DNA from: Bog-756 sp963833585
GTDB lineage: Bacteria; Actinomycetota; Acidimicrobiia; Acidimicrobiales; RAAP-2
DNA length: 64,000 nt
Assembly (NCBI GenBank): GCA_963833585.1
Contig: CAWHYF010000003.1
Location: 496,001 to 560,000 of the forward strand
Direction: 5' to 3'
Each line of letters begins with the position of its first letter. Within the stretch, counting starts at the first letter, position 1. The translations under genes and the position numbers were made by a program. Below are positions 1 to 8,816 of this stretch, in pieces. The notes under the pieces are model-generated. The model was not told where the DNA came from. It worked only from the letters and a program-made list of their open reading frames with translations, and made no database searches.

Positions 1-317
1 GCACTGAGCCCGTGCAGACGGCCCAGATACTCGATCTGCTCGCCGACGAGCATCCCAGGATAGAGCCCGCGCTCTTCGGGCATGTAGCCGAACCGGCGGC
101 GCTCAGCTTGGCCCACGGGTGATCCGTTCCACCGGACAACCCCGGCATCGAGTTCGGTGAGCCCGAAGATCGCCCGCATGGTCGTCGTCTTGCCGGCACC
201 GTTGGGACCGAGGAAGCCGACAACCTGACCGGCCGGCACCTCGAAGGAGAGGTCGTCGAGGGCAGTGAGCGACCCATAGGTTCGGCGTAGTCCCTCCAGC
301 TCCAGCAATCCGCTCAC
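1..317 (-). CDS. ABC transporter ATP-binding protein (partial, 3' end outside window)
   Basis: The N-terminal ~105 residues of an ABC ATPase are read leftward from a GTG at 315-317 and leave the window. The Walker A motif GPNGAGKT is at about residues 37-44, after an N-terminal ELEGLRRTYG strand. The following MPEERGLYPGM segment is typical of DrrA/NatA-like ATPases of ABC-2 exporters, so a drug, lipid or ion exporter is the best guess. The signature and Walker B motifs lie outside the window. No good Shine-Dalgarno sequence precedes the GTG, so the exact start is moderate confidence. Confidence 0.85.
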   Translation of the reverse strand, partial: MSGLLELEGLRRTYGSLTALDDLSFEVPAGQVVGFLGPNGAGKTTTMRAIFGLTELDAGVVRWNGSPVGQAERRRFGYMPEERGLYPGMLVGEQIEYLGRLHGLS

Positions 318-606
318 CGCAGAAGGCTATTGCAGCGGGACCGGTTCGTCGGCGCGGACCGCGTGGGGGAAATGAAACTGGACCCGAACCCATCTGGTCC
401 GCTGGCCTGGGATGATGTGACGGCGAGCGTCTGGGCGCCTCCGCCAGTCACCTCGACGTTCCCGCTCCTCAATCGCCGTTACGGGACCCGAGTTCGCGCG
501 GAATGAGTCATTGCACTGCGGCGAATTGTGGAGGGCGCCAGCATCGACATCGTCGCCTGACGGACGGGTCGTGGCCTTCGGGCCAAGCAGTGAGTTCGGA
601 AGGCGA
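318..606. other. intergenic stretch without a convincing gene
   Basis: About 290 bp separate the ABC ATPase start from the end of the next minus-strand gene. Open frames cross it on both strands, but their translations look like out-of-frame GC-rich sequence and match no family I know. I see no tRNA, clear terminator or repeat. Confidence 0.4.
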
Positions 607-1242
607 TCAGGCCCCCATGACGAGGGACCGCGCCTCTGCGGAGCCGACCACAAGATCGTGAAGATCGCCGCCCACCTCGAGTCGGCTCGACTGTTCGACC
701 TCGCCGATCCTCATCGGCTCAAAGCCCGCCGTTCGGACCAAGTGCTCGACTTCGTCGCTCCGATGCTCGTCCTCGGACACGTAGAACAGAACCGCGGGCT
801 CCGGCGACCGGCGGCTCGAGGACTCGAAGAGATCGGCCGACATGGTGCCGAACGCAACGGCAAAGCGTGTCCCGATCGGCAACCACCCAGCAACAACTTG
901 TCCCGATGACTGCCCTTCCGATAGGAGTCGCACGACCTGGCCTTGTGCGTCGATCCCGACCGGATTGCTCGGAACGACGAGATACGTGTCTCCCAGCGCG
1001 TCGGCGATCTCGTCGATGACGTCTTTCAACACGGTAAACCGCAGCGCCAGGACGACGGCATCGGCTCCCAGCAAAGCACTCCGATTGTCGAGCGCGACGA
1101 CCGCCTCCCCGCCAATTGCCGCAGCCAGTTTTCGCGCTGACTCCTTGTCGGCGCTCGAGAGCTGGAGGACCTCACCACCGGCAGCAAGCTGACGGGCGAT
1201 GGCCGATCCGATGCCTCCGGTGCCGATGATCGCCGTAGTCAT
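607..1242 (-). CDS. NADPH-dependent F420 reductase-like protein
   Basis: A 211-aa protein starts with the Rossmann motif TTAIIGTGGIGSAIARQLA, which places it in the F420-dependent NADP oxidoreductase family (a dinucleotide fold with a short C-terminal extension). Family members move hydride between NADP(H) and coenzyme F420, but many homologues act on other substrates, so the substrate is not proven. The length fits the family. It is a single gene on the minus strand about 30 bp downstream of the tandem VOC gene and may be co-transcribed with it. Confidence 0.75.
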   Translation of the reverse strand: MTTAIIGTGGIGSAIARQLAAGGEVLQLSSADKESARKLAAAIGGEAVVALDNRSALLGADAVVLALRFTVLKDVIDEIADALGDTYLVVPSNPVGIDAQGQVVRLLSEGQSSGQVVAGWLPIGTRFAVAFGTMSADLFESSSRRSPEPAVLFYVSEDEHRSDEVEHLVRTAGFEPMRIGEVEQSSRLEVGGDLHDLVVGSAEARSLVMGA

Positions 1243-1270
1243 GATGGAGATCTCCGCCCCGTCAGGAAGC

Positions 1271-2182
1271 TCACTCCGACTTGCCCGATGGCCATTGATC
1301 GGGGAACCAATCTCCCCCCGGATCCGTCGTTTGTCCCACTTCGATCAGATGACCATCGGGATCCCGGATGTAACAACGGATTTCGTACTGGTGCTGCTTC
1401 GGCGGCGTCAGGAATTCCCCACCACGCGAGCTCCATTCGGTGTACACGGCGTCCATGTCTGTCACTCGTATATTGAGGAAACTGCTGACCCGGGTGGGGT
1501 CGCCAGGCGTCTCCAGGGTGACCTCCGGCTTGTCGTCGGTCGGTCCTCCGCCGACGTTGATAATGATCCAACTATTCGACAGTTGGACATACGTGAGCCC
1601 TCCGGGTCCGGAGAACGCCTCCTTGCCCCCCAGCACATCGGTGTAGAACCGGCGAGAGCGCTCGACATCGTCCGACACGATGAAGTGGGCCAGCACGATT
1701 CCCTCTGGGGGCGTTGGGAGCTGGTCAACGGGCGTACTCGATGGCCAGTGATCGGGCACCCAGTCCCCCTGCGGGTCGGTGGTCTGCCCCACTTCGATCA
1801 GGTGACCGTCGGGATCACGGATATAGCAACGGATCTCGTACTGGTGCTGCTTGGGAGGCGTCAGGAACTGAGCACCTTGCGCGCTCCATTCGGAGTACAC
1901 CGTCTCCATGTCCTTGACCCGGATGTTGACAAAACTGCTCACCCGATGTGGGTCGCCGGGCGTCTCCAGGGTGACCTCCGGCTTGTCGTCGGTCGGGCCT
2001 CCCCCGGCGTTGATGACGATCCAACTATTGGACAGTGCGACGTTGGTTGGCCCTCCGGGGCCGGAGAAGGCAACCCGGCCTCCAAGGACTTCGGTGTAGA
2101 AGCGGCGAGAGCGCTCGACGTCATCCGACACGATGAAGTGTGTGAGCAGGATTTCCTCTTGGGACGGTGGGACCTCGGTCAT
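1271..2182 (-). CDS. tandem-duplicated VOC (glyoxalase-fold) protein
   Basis: This 303-aa protein is two nearly identical VOC domains joined head to tail, at about residues 8-145 and 155-298. Both contain THFIVSDDVERSRRFYT-like and KQHQYEIRCYIRDPDGHLIE segments. VOC domains usually work as pairs that form one metal site, so the tandem form probably folds as a built-in pair. The high identity of the halves points to recent internal duplication. The substrate is unknown; isomerase, dioxygenase or resistance roles all occur in the family. The stop codon of the oxidoreductase gene lies about 25 bp upstream, suggesting an operon. Confidence 0.85.
   Translation of the reverse strand: MTEVPPSQEEILLTHFIVSDDVERSRRFYTEVLGGRVAFSGPGGPTNVALSNSWIVINAGGGPTDDKPEVTLETPGDPHRVSSFVNIRVKDMETVYSEWSAQGAQFLTPPKQHQYEIRCYIRDPDGHLIEVGQTTDPQGDWVPDHWPSSTPVDQLPTPPEGIVLAHFIVSDDVERSRRFYTDVLGGKEAFSGPGGLTYVQLSNSWIIINVGGGPTDDKPEVTLETPGDPTRVSSFLNIRVTDMDAVYTEWSSRGGEFLTPPKQHQYEIRCYIRDPDGHLIEVGQTTDPGGDWFPDQWPSGKSE
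1285..2165 (-). repeat. internal tandem duplication, two ~420-bp units
   Basis: The DNA for the two VOC domains is a direct repeat: roughly 1285-1710 and 1750-2165 can be aligned along their whole length. Long stretches around the KQHQYEIRCYIRDPDGHLIE codons are almost unchanged. It lies entirely within the gene and is in phase. Confidence 0.8.
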
Positions 2183-2208
2183 CTGCTACCTCCGAAGGTC
2201 TTCCACGG

Positions 2209-3582
2209 TCATGGCCGTGCCATCTGCGCCGTCACGGGCTGGAGAGGCGGCGGCATTTTGGCGATCGACATTCGGAGCGTTTTGAATGCCGAATCGAAGA
2301 TGGTCGAGAAACTCGGGAACGGCTGGATGACGTCACTCAACACCTCCAACGGAACGCGGGCGCGTATGGCGAGCGTCGCCTGCTGAAGCCACTCGCCGGC
2401 CTCGGCTCCCAGGGCGTAAGCGCCTGTCAACCGGGCGCCGTCGCTGAGCAGGGTCAAGAATCCGTTCGACTGAGCGTACTGGTGGCTGTACGTCGCGGTC
2501 TTGGACACGTCGGTCAAGAGCGTTGTGCTGCTGTAGGGTGCCTCCGAAGCACCGACGGCTGCCGCCTGCGGATCGGTGTACGTGACACGCGGCACGGCTT
2601 CGTAGTTGGTCGGGTGATTCTCTCCGGAGATGTTCGCCGCCACAACGTCTCCCTCGTACTCGCCGACATGTGTCAGGGGCCAGATCCCGTTGACGTCCCC
2701 AATGGCCCAAATGTTGTCGCCGGCGTGCAGATATTCGTCCACCACGATGCCGTGTGGATTTGCCTCTATACCGACCGTCTCGAGCCCGATCCCTTCGACA
2801 CGGGGACGGCGGCCGGTCGCCACGAGCAGTCGCTCTCCTTGCACCGAAGTCCCGTCCGAGAGCCTCAGAACGTAGTCGCCGCCGTCGCGCGAGGCCTCCG
2901 CGGCCTGGACTCCGAGGTGCAACTCGATCCCATCCCGCCGCAGTGCCTCGGTCAGAGCCGCCCCGAGGGGGGCCGGCTCTCGTGGGATCAGCCGATCGGC
3001 GCCCTCGACGAGCACGGCCTGGCCACCGAGCCGCTGTACCACCTGTGCGATCTCGACACCGGCCGAGCCACCGCCGAGCACGATGAGGCGCCTGGGAATC
3101 GCCTTCATGGCCGTCGCTTCGCGGGTGCCCCACACGCCGACCAGCCCGTCGAGCCCCGGAATGGGTGGCACGAAAGCATCCGCGCCCGTCGCTACGACGA
3201 CATGCTCCGCCGTGTGGCGAGTGCCGTCCACGTCGACCACGCGGGGCCCGGCGAGCCGGCCCACGCCCCGGAGCAAGGCGATGCCCCGATCCGCCAGCCA
3301 TTTCTCCTGTCCCGCATCTGAATAGCCGGACACCATATAGTCCCGCCAGTCCAGCGCCGCCTGCACATTCACCTCGGCGTCGGCGCCGATGTCGCGGGCG
3401 CCCTGGACCGCCTCCCCCGGACGCAAGAGGGACTTGGACGGGATGCACGCCCAGTAGGAGCATTCGCCGCCCACCAGCTCCCGCTCGACGACGGCGACCC
3501 GAAGCCCACGCGCCGCGATGGCCCCGGCGCAGTGCTCGCCGGGCGCACCGCCGCCCAGTACGATCACGTCGAAATCGCTCAT
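2209..3582 (-). CDS. FAD-dependent pyridine nucleotide-disulfide oxidoreductase
   Basis: This 457-aa protein has the class I disulfide reductase layout. An N-terminal FAD motif (VIVLGGGAPGEHCAG) comes first, then the redox pair in GGECSYWACIPSKSL, an NAD(P) motif around LIVLGGGSAGVEIA, and a second FAD motif ending in NIWAIGDV. It resembles dihydrolipoamide dehydrogenase and mercuric reductase. The C-terminus reads IQPFPSFSTIF where lipoamide dehydrogenases have a His-Glu dyad, so true lipoamide dehydrogenase activity is unlikely. The start overlaps the stop of the upstream VOC gene by 4 bp (ATGA), so the two are translationally coupled. Confidence 0.85.
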   Translation of the reverse strand: MSDFDVIVLGGGAPGEHCAGAIAARGLRVAVVERELVGGECSYWACIPSKSLLRPGEAVQGARDIGADAEVNVQAALDWRDYMVSGYSDAGQEKWLADRGIALLRGVGRLAGPRVVDVDGTRHTAEHVVVATGADAFVPPIPGLDGLVGVWGTREATAMKAIPRRLIVLGGGSAGVEIAQVVQRLGGQAVLVEGADRLIPREPAPLGAALTEALRRDGIELHLGVQAAEASRDGGDYVLRLSDGTSVQGERLLVATGRRPRVEGIGLETVGIEANPHGIVVDEYLHAGDNIWAIGDVNGIWPLTHVGEYEGDVVAANISGENHPTNYEAVPRVTYTDPQAAAVGASEAPYSSTTLLTDVSKTATYSHQYAQSNGFLTLLSDGARLTGAYALGAEAGEWLQQATLAIRARVPLEVLSDVIQPFPSFSTIFDSAFKTLRMSIAKMPPPLQPVTAQMARP

Positions 3583-4256
3583 GCCGGGAGCTCCCGCCCG
3601 CTCTGTTCGCGCACCATGTACTCGGCGTACCAGCCAGGCCAGTCCGAGTCGGCCCCGCCGATGCGCTCCTCGTGCTCAGCGTGGGCCGCCTCGGCTCGGC
3701 GCAATGCCGCAGCCAGGTCACCGGCGGAATTGAACGAGGCGGTGGTCGGATCGAGGCGGCCCGGGAGGCGATCGGTCACCTCTTGGAGCAGCCAGCTGTT
3801 GCCGTCGGGGTCTTCGAAGCTGGCAAAGGAGTTGTAGCTCTTGTGATCCGGATCCGGCCCCTCGACCCGATCACCCGTCCCCTCGGGGTCGAGTTGCGCT
3901 CCTGGCGCTCCGGAATGGAACACCCCACTGACCGGGGCTCCCCGGCTGACAAGTTCGTCGCGGCCGACTTCGATGTCAGACACAATCAGGTACAGGCCAT
4001 GGGCAGATCCGGGTGGCGCCCCGGTGATGTGGGTGCCGAACTGCACCGAACACTGCGATCCCGGTGGCGTGAATTGCACGACCCGGAAGCCGTTGTCGAA
4101 GGAGAAGTCGGCGTCGAGCCTCCAGCCGAGGCTGGCGTAGAACGCCTTGGAGCGATCGGCGTCGGCCACGGGGATGACGACCGCCTCCAGCTTGAGATCG
4201 GCCGGTTCGCTGCTCGGCGATCCGCCGGGTGCGCTGTGTCCATCGACGGTGCTCAT
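3579..4256 (-). CDS. VOC family protein
   Basis: This 225-aa protein has a VOC/glyoxalase domain at about residues 20-155 (LEAVVIPVADADRSKAFYAS at its start, FASFEDPDGNSWLLQE at its end). A charged C-terminal tail of about 65 residues rich in Glu and Arg follows. The domain end has the usual D-P-D-G-N turn. It is the first gene of a coupled pair with the downstream flavin oxidoreductase (4-bp overlap), hinting at a shared small-molecule or detoxification role. The substrate cannot be read from the sequence. Confidence 0.8.
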   Translation of the reverse strand: MSTVDGHSAPGGSPSSEPADLKLEAVVIPVADADRSKAFYASLGWRLDADFSFDNGFRVVQFTPPGSQCSVQFGTHITGAPPGSAHGLYLIVSDIEVGRDELVSRGAPVSGVFHSGAPGAQLDPEGTGDRVEGPDPDHKSYNSFASFEDPDGNSWLLQEVTDRLPGRLDPTTASFNSAGDLAAALRRAEAAHAEHEERIGGADSDWPGWYAEYMVREQSGRELPA

Positions 4257-4475
4257 CCGCGCCTCCTCGGTCTGGGCCCCGAAAGTATTGTCGCACCCGG
4301 GCGAACACTTTGCACCTGAAACGTCCCTGCCACTCGGGGTTCGGGGTCATTCCAGCGCACGCGGTCGAATGGCGATGCACGGGTGCACGTCTCGACCGTT
4401 CCGTCCCGCCGGCGAGCAGCTCGGGCTCCTATGGTCGGGAAACCCGAGCGGAGGGCAGGCGCCCGGCCCCGGGGG

Positions 4476-5090
4476 TCAGCGTTTGATACCGATGCTCCCG
4501 CCTTCGGTGTAACGAATCGGCTCCTCCAAGGTGTCGACGAGGAATTGATCCCGGTCTCCTCGTTCCCACGCCTCCCTCAACCCCGGAGCCGCCAAGTCGA
4601 AGTCGGGCCGAATTTTCCTCAACACACCCCTCAGATCTACGTGGAGCTCTGCCATCGTGGGCCGGCCCCAGTACCAGTATCCGTTGTAGATCTTGAAGAT
4701 CTTGAGTCCGGGCTCGAGGACGAACGTGTGGGGGATCATCGGATCGTGGGGCTCATCCGTGAACTCCTTGATGTCCAGATCCTTCTGGACGACCCGCTCG
4801 GGGTCCGACAGGAACGGCCATGTGGCGCCCAGGGCGTCCCGGAACTCATTGATGTTCAGCTGATTGTCGGTCGAGATGAGGGCCAATCGCGTGTAGGCGT
4901 TCCTGAACTCGGGATACACCTCGACCAATTGCCCCACGAACTGATGCTCTTTGGGATCGAAGCCGCCACGGGACAGATGGAGCACCATCGGGTTGCCCCC
5001 CTGGAGCTCCGACAGGGACCGCCGCCGGCCGGATTGATCGGTGAGCTCGTAGTCGGGAAACGTCTCGCCCTCACGGATGTCGCTGCGCAT
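4476..5090 (-). CDS. redoxin-like protein lacking the peroxidatic cysteine
   Basis: This 204-aa protein has the thioredoxin-fold AhpC/TSA layout (EGETFPDYELTDQSGRRRSL, then a beta strand and active-site loop). The active-site loop reads LSRGGFDPKEHQ, with no cysteine where peroxiredoxins have C-P. Its paralogue at 8214-8816 has RGNYCPKEHQ at the same place. Both share MRSDIR, FLSDP, QKDLDI, HDPMIPHT and IYNGYW blocks. Without the cysteine it cannot act as a classical peroxiredoxin; a binding, scaffold or changed catalytic role is possible. Confidence 0.75.
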   Translation of the reverse strand: MRSDIREGETFPDYELTDQSGRRRSLSELQGGNPMVLHLSRGGFDPKEHQFVGQLVEVYPEFRNAYTRLALISTDNQLNINEFRDALGATWPFLSDPERVVQKDLDIKEFTDEPHDPMIPHTFVLEPGLKIFKIYNGYWYWGRPTMAELHVDLRGVLRKIRPDFDLAAPGLREAWERGDRDQFLVDTLEEPIRYTEGGSIGIKR

Positions 5091-5148
5091 GTGTCCTCCA
5101 AACTCGAAAGGGGTCTAGTCCAAAGTTCCACGGGAGTCCAGCAGATGT

Positions 5149-7038
5149 TCACGCCGGTGGCGCCCGTCGTTCGCTCTCAGAAATTGCCCAGGCCGCGTTG
5201 ACGAGCCCGATATGGCTGAATGCCTGGGGAAAGTTGCCAAGGAGCTCGCCGCTGACTGGATCGACCTCCTCGGCCAGCAGGCCGACCTCATTGACGAAGG
5301 TGGCGGCGCGCTCGAAAACGGCCCGGGCCCGAACCGTCTGGCCCGCCTGGGCCAGGGCCTGGGCCAGCCAGAAGGTGCACAAAAGGAAGGTGCCCTCCTC
5401 ACCCTCGAGGTCGTCGCGGGACCGATAGCGATAGACCAATCCCCGCTGGTCGGTGAGCCGCTCCTCGGTGGCGTCGACCGTGGCCAGCACCCTCGGATCG
5501 TCCGCCGGGAGAAACCCCACCAAGGGCACCATAAGGTTGGAGGCGTCGAGTTCGTCCGAGCCAAAGGACTGAGTGAAGGCCTTGGCCCGGTCACTCCAGC
5601 CCTTGGTCACGATCGCCTCACGGATCTGGTCCCGTGTCTGCGTCCATGACCCGATTCGAGAGGAGGCTTGGAGACGGTCGGCCAGGATCACCGCTCGATC
5701 GAGGGCCACCCAGCACATCAGCTTGGAATACAAGAAATCACGCGGCTCCCCCCGGATCTCCCAGATGCCTTGGTCCTTCTCCTGCCAACGGCGGGCGGCG
5801 GTGTCGGCCAGCTGCACGAGGAACTTTCGCGTGTCTGGTGCGAGATCGGTGGGCGCAACCCACTTCCCCGAGTCGGAAAGTGGCCCGACCCGGTGGGTGT
5901 CGTCGAACAGGTGGTCAGACATGCGGTACACCGCATTGAGCAACTCGCCGTAGACGTCGAGCTGGCGTTGCTTCCAGGCCGCGTTGCCCACCCGGACCGG
6001 CGCCGAGTGCCGCCAGCCCTCCAGCTGCGGCAGCTCCCGCTCGGTCAGGTCCCGTTCACCGCCGATACCGAACATGATCTGCAAGGCACCGTCCCGGTCG
6101 AGTGAACCGGCCGCGGACGAGGAGACATAATCGAAGAACTGGTTGGCTTCGTCGGGACAAGCCGCCACCCAAAGGGCCTGGATGGTGAAGGAAGCGTCCC
6201 GGACCCAGGAATAGCGGTAGTCCCAGTTCCGGGAGCCGCCCACCACCTCGGGCAATGACGTGGTCACCGCCGCGCAGACCGCGCCGGTGGGGGCAAAGGA
6301 GAGTGACTGGAGCACCCGGCCGCTGTGGTGCACCATGTCTTGCCACGGGCCCACGTAGGCCTGGTGGAGCTCAGACCACGACTCCCACCCCGCCACGGTG
6401 TCTTCGAGCCGGGCGCGTATTTCCGACGGGCTCCAGACCCGGGCCGAATTGCCCGCAGTCTGGTTCCCGTGATGCAGGGCGAAGCCCATGCTTTCGCCTT
6501 GGGCCAGCTGGAACCGGCCCGAGGCCGCGGTGCGGTCCTGGTGGAGCGTCAGGGGTACCGACGTCGACAGCACCAGCCCCCCGGCGTTCCCCGACTCCGT
6601 CATTCCACCATCGACCGCGTCGAGCGATGGATGTTTCAACCCGTATTCGGGGCGCGGGACGTATTCCAGGGACAAGTCCACCCGTCCCTCCGTACACGTG
6701 GCGCGCCGCAGGAGAACGTGAGGCGCTCCTTTGCCGAGCTCGTGCCCCCGGTTGCCAGATCCCATGGCAAGTGCGTCGGTGATCGTGACCGAACCAGTCG
6801 GTGTGCGCATCGTGGTCTCCAACACCATGGTGCGGTCTAGGTAGCGCCTGCTCACTTCCGTCGCGTTGGTGGCCCCCAACAACCAATGCCCGGCTTTCTC
6901 GTCGAGGAGGCGACCGAAGGTCGAGGGGCTGTCGAACCGTGGAAAGCAGAGCCAGTCGATCGACCCGCCCCGACTGACCAGCGCAGCACTGTGCCGATCC
7001 GACAGAAGGGCATAGTCAGCTATGGGGGTCGTGGTCAC
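5149..7038 (-). CDS. glycoside hydrolase family 15 protein (glucoamylase/trehalase-like)
   Basis: This 629-aa protein has the full GH15 layout: an N-terminal beta-sandwich with GGSIDWLCFPRFDSPSTF near residue 25, then an (alpha/alpha)6 barrel starting at GGSRNWDYRYSWVRDASF. The two catalytic glutamates fit GIWEIRGEPRDF (about residue 426) and EGTFLLCTFW (about 549). GH15 enzymes release glucose from alpha-glucans or, in some actinobacteria, cleave trehalose; the sequence alone does not settle which. No signal peptide is seen, so it should be cytoplasmic. The length is normal for the family. Confidence 0.88.
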   Translation of the reverse strand: MTTTPIADYALLSDRHSAALVSRGGSIDWLCFPRFDSPSTFGRLLDEKAGHWLLGATNATEVSRRYLDRTMVLETTMRTPTGSVTITDALAMGSGNRGHELGKGAPHVLLRRATCTEGRVDLSLEYVPRPEYGLKHPSLDAVDGGMTESGNAGGLVLSTSVPLTLHQDRTAASGRFQLAQGESMGFALHHGNQTAGNSARVWSPSEIRARLEDTVAGWESWSELHQAYVGPWQDMVHHSGRVLQSLSFAPTGAVCAAVTTSLPEVVGGSRNWDYRYSWVRDASFTIQALWVAACPDEANQFFDYVSSSAAGSLDRDGALQIMFGIGGERDLTERELPQLEGWRHSAPVRVGNAAWKQRQLDVYGELLNAVYRMSDHLFDDTHRVGPLSDSGKWVAPTDLAPDTRKFLVQLADTAARRWQEKDQGIWEIRGEPRDFLYSKLMCWVALDRAVILADRLQASSRIGSWTQTRDQIREAIVTKGWSDRAKAFTQSFGSDELDASNLMVPLVGFLPADDPRVLATVDATEERLTDQRGLVYRYRSRDDLEGEEGTFLLCTFWLAQALAQAGQTVRARAVFERAATFVNEVGLLAEEVDPVSGELLGNFPQAFSHIGLVNAAWAISESERRAPPA

Positions 7039-7201
7039 GTGAACTCCTTCGCTCGTGGATGCGCGAGACCCGATCGGGCAGCGCCGATGAGCATCAGATC
7101 AAGCGTGGCAAGAGTTTGGGAACTTGACAGAGAATACAAAACCGACGATCGATGACGACTCTCTTTCAACTCTCTGATCGTCGCCGGCAGGCTCCCTTGG
7201 C

Positions 7202-8161
7202 TCACAAACGCGAGACGAGCTCGGCCACGATCTCCGCCGCTGGTCGTGGCTGCCTGGCGAGGGCGACGCTCTGTCCGGCCCACATGGAGAGCGCTTCGAG
7301 GTCACCGGTGGTCCCGACCATCGGCGGCGCTGGCTCGTAGCGGACGATTGCCTCGCCCGAAGCGAAGTGCGCGATGACCTCGCCCACTCCGGGACGACTC
7401 CCCAGAGGCGGCCGGCCCGCGGCCTCCCACATCTCGGCCGTCGAGTTGCGGAGCGCGCGGTGGGGCGAATCCGGCCAGTCGACGTCGTAGAGGTCGGGGT
7501 ACCACTCCGCATCGGTCTCGACCGCGTTGATCAGGCGGGTGCGGTACTCCTGGTGGATGGGCATCTCCTCGGCGAGCAGAAACTGGGTGCCCACCCATGC
7601 CGCCTGAGCACCCAGGGCCAGGACGGCGGCCACGCCGCGAGCGTCCCCGATCCCACCGGCCGCGATCACCGGCACCGGCGTCACCGCGTCTACGACGGCG
7701 GGCACCAAGGGGAGTGTTGCAATCTGACTCCCCACATGCCCCCCAGCCTCCCAACCCTGCGCCACGATGACATCGACTCCGCCGGCGACCGCCCGCCGGG
7801 CCTCTTCGGCACTTCCGACCGTACACAGAACGAGTCCGCCCGCGTCGTGGACCCGCTCGATGTAGCCAGCGGGATCACCCAGAAACAGTGACACGATCCG
7901 CAACCCGGCCTCGAGGGCATCATCGAGGCGCCGGTGCTGATCGGAGGTGAGAACCAGGTTGCCGCAGAAGGGACGATCGGTGAGCGCCGCCGTCTCGCGA
8001 ACCACGTCTCCTGCCGGGTCGGACCACGTCAGCGTCACCATGCCGAGTCCACCGGCGTTCGAGACCGCAGCCGCCAATTCGGGCACCGCCACCATCGCCG
8101 CCATGACAATCGGTTGTTCGATCCCGAGCAGTTCGCAGACCGGCGTTCGCACTAGGGCCAC
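7202..8161 (-). CDS. nitronate monooxygenase (2-nitropropane dioxygenase family)
   Basis: This 319-aa FMN-binding TIM barrel starts with TPVCELLGIEQPIVMAAM and carries the family signature GWEAGGHVG near residue 140, followed by PVIAAGGIGDARG, which binds the FMN phosphate. The family oxidises alkyl nitronates such as propionate-3-nitronate. The length is normal. It is separated from the downstream GH15 gene by ~160 bp and from the upstream redoxin gene by ~50 bp. Confidence 0.85.
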   Translation of the reverse strand: MALVRTPVCELLGIEQPIVMAAMVAVPELAAAVSNAGGLGMVTLTWSDPAGDVVRETAALTDRPFCGNLVLTSDQHRRLDDALEAGLRIVSLFLGDPAGYIERVHDAGGLVLCTVGSAEEARRAVAGGVDVIVAQGWEAGGHVGSQIATLPLVPAVVDAVTPVPVIAAGGIGDARGVAAVLALGAQAAWVGTQFLLAEEMPIHQEYRTRLINAVETDAEWYPDLYDVDWPDSPHRALRNSTAEMWEAAGRPPLGSRPGVGEVIAHFASGEAIVRYEPAPPMVGTTGDLEALSMWAGQSVALARQPRPAAEIVAELVSRL

Positions 8162-8213
8162 CTACCCCTCGATCCAGGCCGTCCTCCCCCAGCACGGAGG
8201 GGGCCAAGTTCTT

Positions 8214-8816
8214 CTAGGACTCATACGATGTCGGCATCGACTTGGCGGCCCGTTTGTTCCAACCGTGAAAGCTCGAGTAGTCGCCCGCATCCCAGGCCTC
8301 ACGCAATCCCGGTTTGCTCAGGTCCCAGTCGGGGCGGATCTCGCTCGACGCATCGCACAAGTCGGACCACAGGTCGTAGAACGACGGGCGTCCCCAGAAC
8401 CAGTAGCCGTTGTAGATGCTGTGAATGAGGAGTCCAGGCTTGAGCACCAGCGTGTGGGGGATCATCGGATCGTGCTCAGGGTCGGTGTATTCCTGGATGT
8501 CGAGGTCCTTTTGGATCGTCCGAGCTGGGTCCGAGAGAAAGGTCCATTGGGCGCCGACTGATCCCCGGAACTCCTGCAGGGTGTGGTGGTCATCGGTGGC
8601 AATGGTGACGACCTGGGTATAGGCGACGGCGATTTTCGGATAGTTCGCTGCGAGCTCCAGGTGCTGCTGGTGTTCCTTGGGACAGTAGTTGCCTCGCGCC
8701 AGCGTGAGGATCATCGGATCATCGCCTTGGAGCTCACCGAGCGTGCGAACGGTGTTGGTGTGATCCGGCAACGCGTAGTCGGGGAACACGCCGCCTGGTC
8801 TGATGTCGGATCGCAT
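8214..8816 (-). CDS. redoxin/peroxiredoxin-like protein with active-site cysteine
   Basis: This 200-aa protein is the paralogue of the one at 4476-5090 and has the same thioredoxin-fold layout. It keeps the cysteine in TLARGNYCPKEHQ at about residue 45, in the position of a peroxidatic or resolving cysteine, although the flanking sequence is not the classic PxxxTxxC of peroxiredoxins. Blocks FLSDPARTIQKDLDIQEYTD and HDPMIPHTLVLKPGL are shared with the paralogue. Peroxide or disulfide reduction is plausible but unproven. Confidence 0.78.
   Translation of the reverse strand: MRSDIRPGGVFPDYALPDHTNTVRTLGELQGDDPMILTLARGNYCPKEHQQHLELAANYPKIAVAYTQVVTIATDDHHTLQEFRGSVGAQWTFLSDPARTIQKDLDIQEYTDPEHDPMIPHTLVLKPGLLIHSIYNGYWFWGRPSFYDLWSDLCDASSEIRPDWDLSKPGLREAWDAGDYSSFHGWNKRAAKSMPTSYES

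Noticed and set aside
2333..3721. 462-residue open frame overlapping the flavin oxidoreductase gene in another frame
   Set aside because: Its translation is Arg/Gly-rich and featureless, while the overlapping gene has all disulfide-oxidoreductase motifs.
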